From: Viridibacillus arenosi
Lineage (GTDB): Bacteria; Bacillota; Bacilli; Bacillales_A; Planococcaceae
Reading direction: 5' to 3'
DNA length: 64,000 bases
Assembly: GCF_001955655.1 (NCBI RefSeq)
Contig: NZ_MSPW01000005.1
Coordinates: 186,001-250,000, forward strand
The notes below the pieces were generated by a model that was not told where the DNA came from, made no database searches, and saw only the letters and a list, made by a program, of their open reading frames with translations. A program made the translations under genes and the position numbers. The stretch's first letter is position 1. Each line of letters opens with the position of its first letter. Below, one piece after another: positions 62,664 to 64,000 of the stretch.

Positions 62664-63782
62664 CTATACCCTTTTTAGTTTTCCAGTAGTCAAGAATAGC
62701 TTTACAGCAATTACCATTATGGCAATACTCATCCAGATATAAAGAAGTCCATATGTGCTATTTAAGATAACTGGGTTTTCAAGATCGAGCGTCTGCCCAT
62801 TCAATATATTAGGAAAGTTCAAATAGTTAAATGGATTATATGGAACAAGATTCATCATATTTGGAAATAACATAGGGAAAATAAACAATAACAATTCTAA
62901 AAATAGCGTCAAATACATATTCTTCAATAAAACATTTAAAATTACTGATAATAGAATTGCAAAAATGGCAATGCTAATCATATAAAGTATAGATAAACCT
63001 ATGTATTTGTATATTGGATAAGCTTCAAAAATACCATTAAAGATGGCAATAGGATAAGAAGGATTTCCTAATCCCTTAAAATAAACCAATGGCAGGCTAC
63101 AAACAAATAACTCTAGAAGAAATACACCTACTATGAGCATCGATGAAGTACATTTAGCTACAACGTATTTATCAAAAGCTATAGGATAACCCTTAATCAG
63201 AGATGTATGTTGGAATTCTTCTATCATGATTCCACATGAATAAATACACATGAAAATAAACCAAACCGAACCTAACACACCAAATAGGTAAGCGAGAAAT
63301 TGAAAGAAAGATAATGAATCAATAGTTAGTAAAATCCCTGTTTCCTTCATATATTGATAAAATACACTACCCAATTGATTTTCTACTTTCGAAGGTAGAT
63401 AAATCGCGACATCATCAAACCCCTCCATATCAAATGACTGAGCTCTTAAATTTGCAAGGTCTATTGCTGTATCCAAAAACAATTCTGGTAGATTCATTGT
63501 TAGTGCCATACGTTGCTTAGCTACAAATTGTTGCTGAAGTACTAAGTTCTTATACAAGTCACTACCATTCCCACTATCAGTAGCATCTACATTTTGAAAT
63601 CTATTCAAAGCTGAAGAAAGCGATTGATATTCACCCGATTTTTCTATGACTGAGTTTCCTAAATCCTCAGTTTTCACAAATAAAACTAAGCCAAAAACAA
63701 ATAATGCAACGATAATACAAGCAAAAATATTTTTTTTATTTGATTTCTCTAGGATTAAAAAAGTCCTTAACATCTTCCACAT
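62664..63782 (-). CDS. ABC exporter permease, first subunit
   Basis: A 372-residue ABC-2-type permease with the same plan as its neighbour: one helix (about 18-38), an extracytoplasmic stretch of about 120 residues, then about five helices. The contact-loop sequence EEFQHTSLIKGYPIAFDKY is present. Sequence identity to the second permease is low, so the exporter is a heterodimer. ATG 63782 follows GGGGG by six bases; an ATG two codons upstream abuts that site. First gene of the operon; the promoter lies in 63783-63900. Confidence 0.75.
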   Translation of the reverse strand: MWKMLRTFLILEKSNKKNIFACIIVALFVFGLVLFVKTEDLGNSVIEKSGEYQSLSSALNRFQNVDATDSGNGSDLYKNLVLQQQFVAKQRMALTMNLPELFLDTAIDLANLRAQSFDMEGFDDVAIYLPSKVENQLGSVFYQYMKETGILLTIDSLSFFQFLAYLFGVLGSVWFIFMCIYSCGIMIEEFQHTSLIKGYPIAFDKYVVAKCTSSMLIVGVFLLELFVCSLPLVYFKGLGNPSYPIAIFNGIFEAYPIYKYIGLSILYMISIAIFAILLSVILNVLLKNMYLTLFLELLLFIFPMLFPNMMNLVPYNPFNYLNFPNILNGQTLDLENPVILNSTYGLLYIWMSIAIMVIAVKLFLTTGKLKRV

Positions 63783-64000
63783 AAGCATCCCCCAAATAAA
63801 TTATTGTAAAAAACAATTTATTTTAATCTCTGTATTAAATACGAACATAATAATTAGTACTAAAATTTTTATATTTAGTAGTATCGAAATATTATATTTT
63901 CAAAAGTCAATCAACATACCAAAACTGTAGATATGAAATATACCAACAGTTTTTACTGTGTGTGGACTAGACATGGTAAGTTGAGAATTAACCACGCAGT
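63783..64000. other. AT-rich leader region at the right edge
   Basis: No gene is visible. It must hold the ABC exporter promoter. AAATACGAACATAA at 63837-63850 shares twelve bases with the possible PurR box at 53874. AAAACTGT (63921-63928) and ACAGTTTT (63946-63953) form a small hairpin, perhaps a weak terminator of a plus-oriented transcript. Confidence 0.3.

Noticed and set aside
1-64000. tRNA, rRNA, CRISPR arrays, transposases, phage genes
   Set aside because: None recognised on either strand; no regularly spaced repeats or transposase motifs were seen.

Overview
The window is AT-rich Gram-positive DNA from an aerobic, spore-forming member of the Bacillales. Indicators are strong AGGAGG-type ribosome sites, frequent TTG and GTG starts, a YhcN/YlaJ spore lipoprotein, a SigO/RsoA-type split sigma factor and several proteins that read like Bacillus subtilis or staphylococcal orthologues. 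The urease alpha subunit has the same length and active-site numbering as that of Sporosarcina pasteurii, so a Planococcaceae-like organism is plausible; the genus is an inference. No rRNA, tRNA, CRISPR array, prophage or insertion sequence was seen. This looks like chromosomal accessory and metabolic sequence.

Layout. 1-4.3 kb: the start of an SRPBCC protein, then a haem-stress module (hssRS, hrtBA) with an HssR-like direct repeat. 4.3-9.4 kb: mostly minus-strand single genes (a lipoprotein, YdhK, DUF2785, an orphan zincin, a histidine phosphatase) and a resistance pair (FosB fosfomycin thiol transferase and a TmrB-like kinase-fold protein). 9.5-11.6 kb: KimA potassium importer behind a c-di-AMP (ydaO) riboswitch. 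11.8-15 kb: MFS exporter, YjbR, GNAT and Nudix genes. 15.3-17.9 kb: an intracellular-type subtilisin followed by YvrJ, then a two-part sigma factor (SigO-like plus RsoA-like), the least conventional locus here. 18.2-24.9 kb: PhnA/YjdM, an operon of two YdcZ-type transporters with a Crp-type regulator and a YjjG-type nucleotidase, an EamA exporter, an iron alcohol dehydrogenase and an SDR. 25.1-30.6 kb: two adjacent quinone/aromatic-stress modules, each a MarR regulator plus ring-cleaving VOC dioxygenase plus flavin reductase; the second carries an MhqR-type operator. 30.8-41 kb: sporulation lipoprotein, chemoreceptor, DUF418 protein, O-methyltransferase/LysR pair, MBL hydrolase with TetR regulator, ECF sigma with DUF4179 anti-sigma-like partner, isochorismatase-type hydrolase, and two decayed genes (DUF3224, LysE).

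41.6-52.5 kb: a complete urease operon ureABCEFGD, a histidine-rich protein built from two copies of one domain, and a convergent five-gene ABC importer of the nickel/peptide class. 52.9-60.3 kb: DinB, guanine deaminase and an NCS2 purine permease, an ArsR gene that appears to be leaderless and shares its operator with the next MFS gene, and pbuE under an adenine riboswitch. 60.5-63.8 kb: an ABC exporter operon with two unlike permeases.

Taken together, urease, the probable nickel importer, guanine deaminase, the purine permease and PbuE suggest nitrogen scavenging from urea and purines. The Hss/Hrt, Mhq, FosB/TmrB-like and several MFS loci are stress and drug defence. Base-level statements come from reading the sequence; family assignments rest on remembered family features and were not searched.
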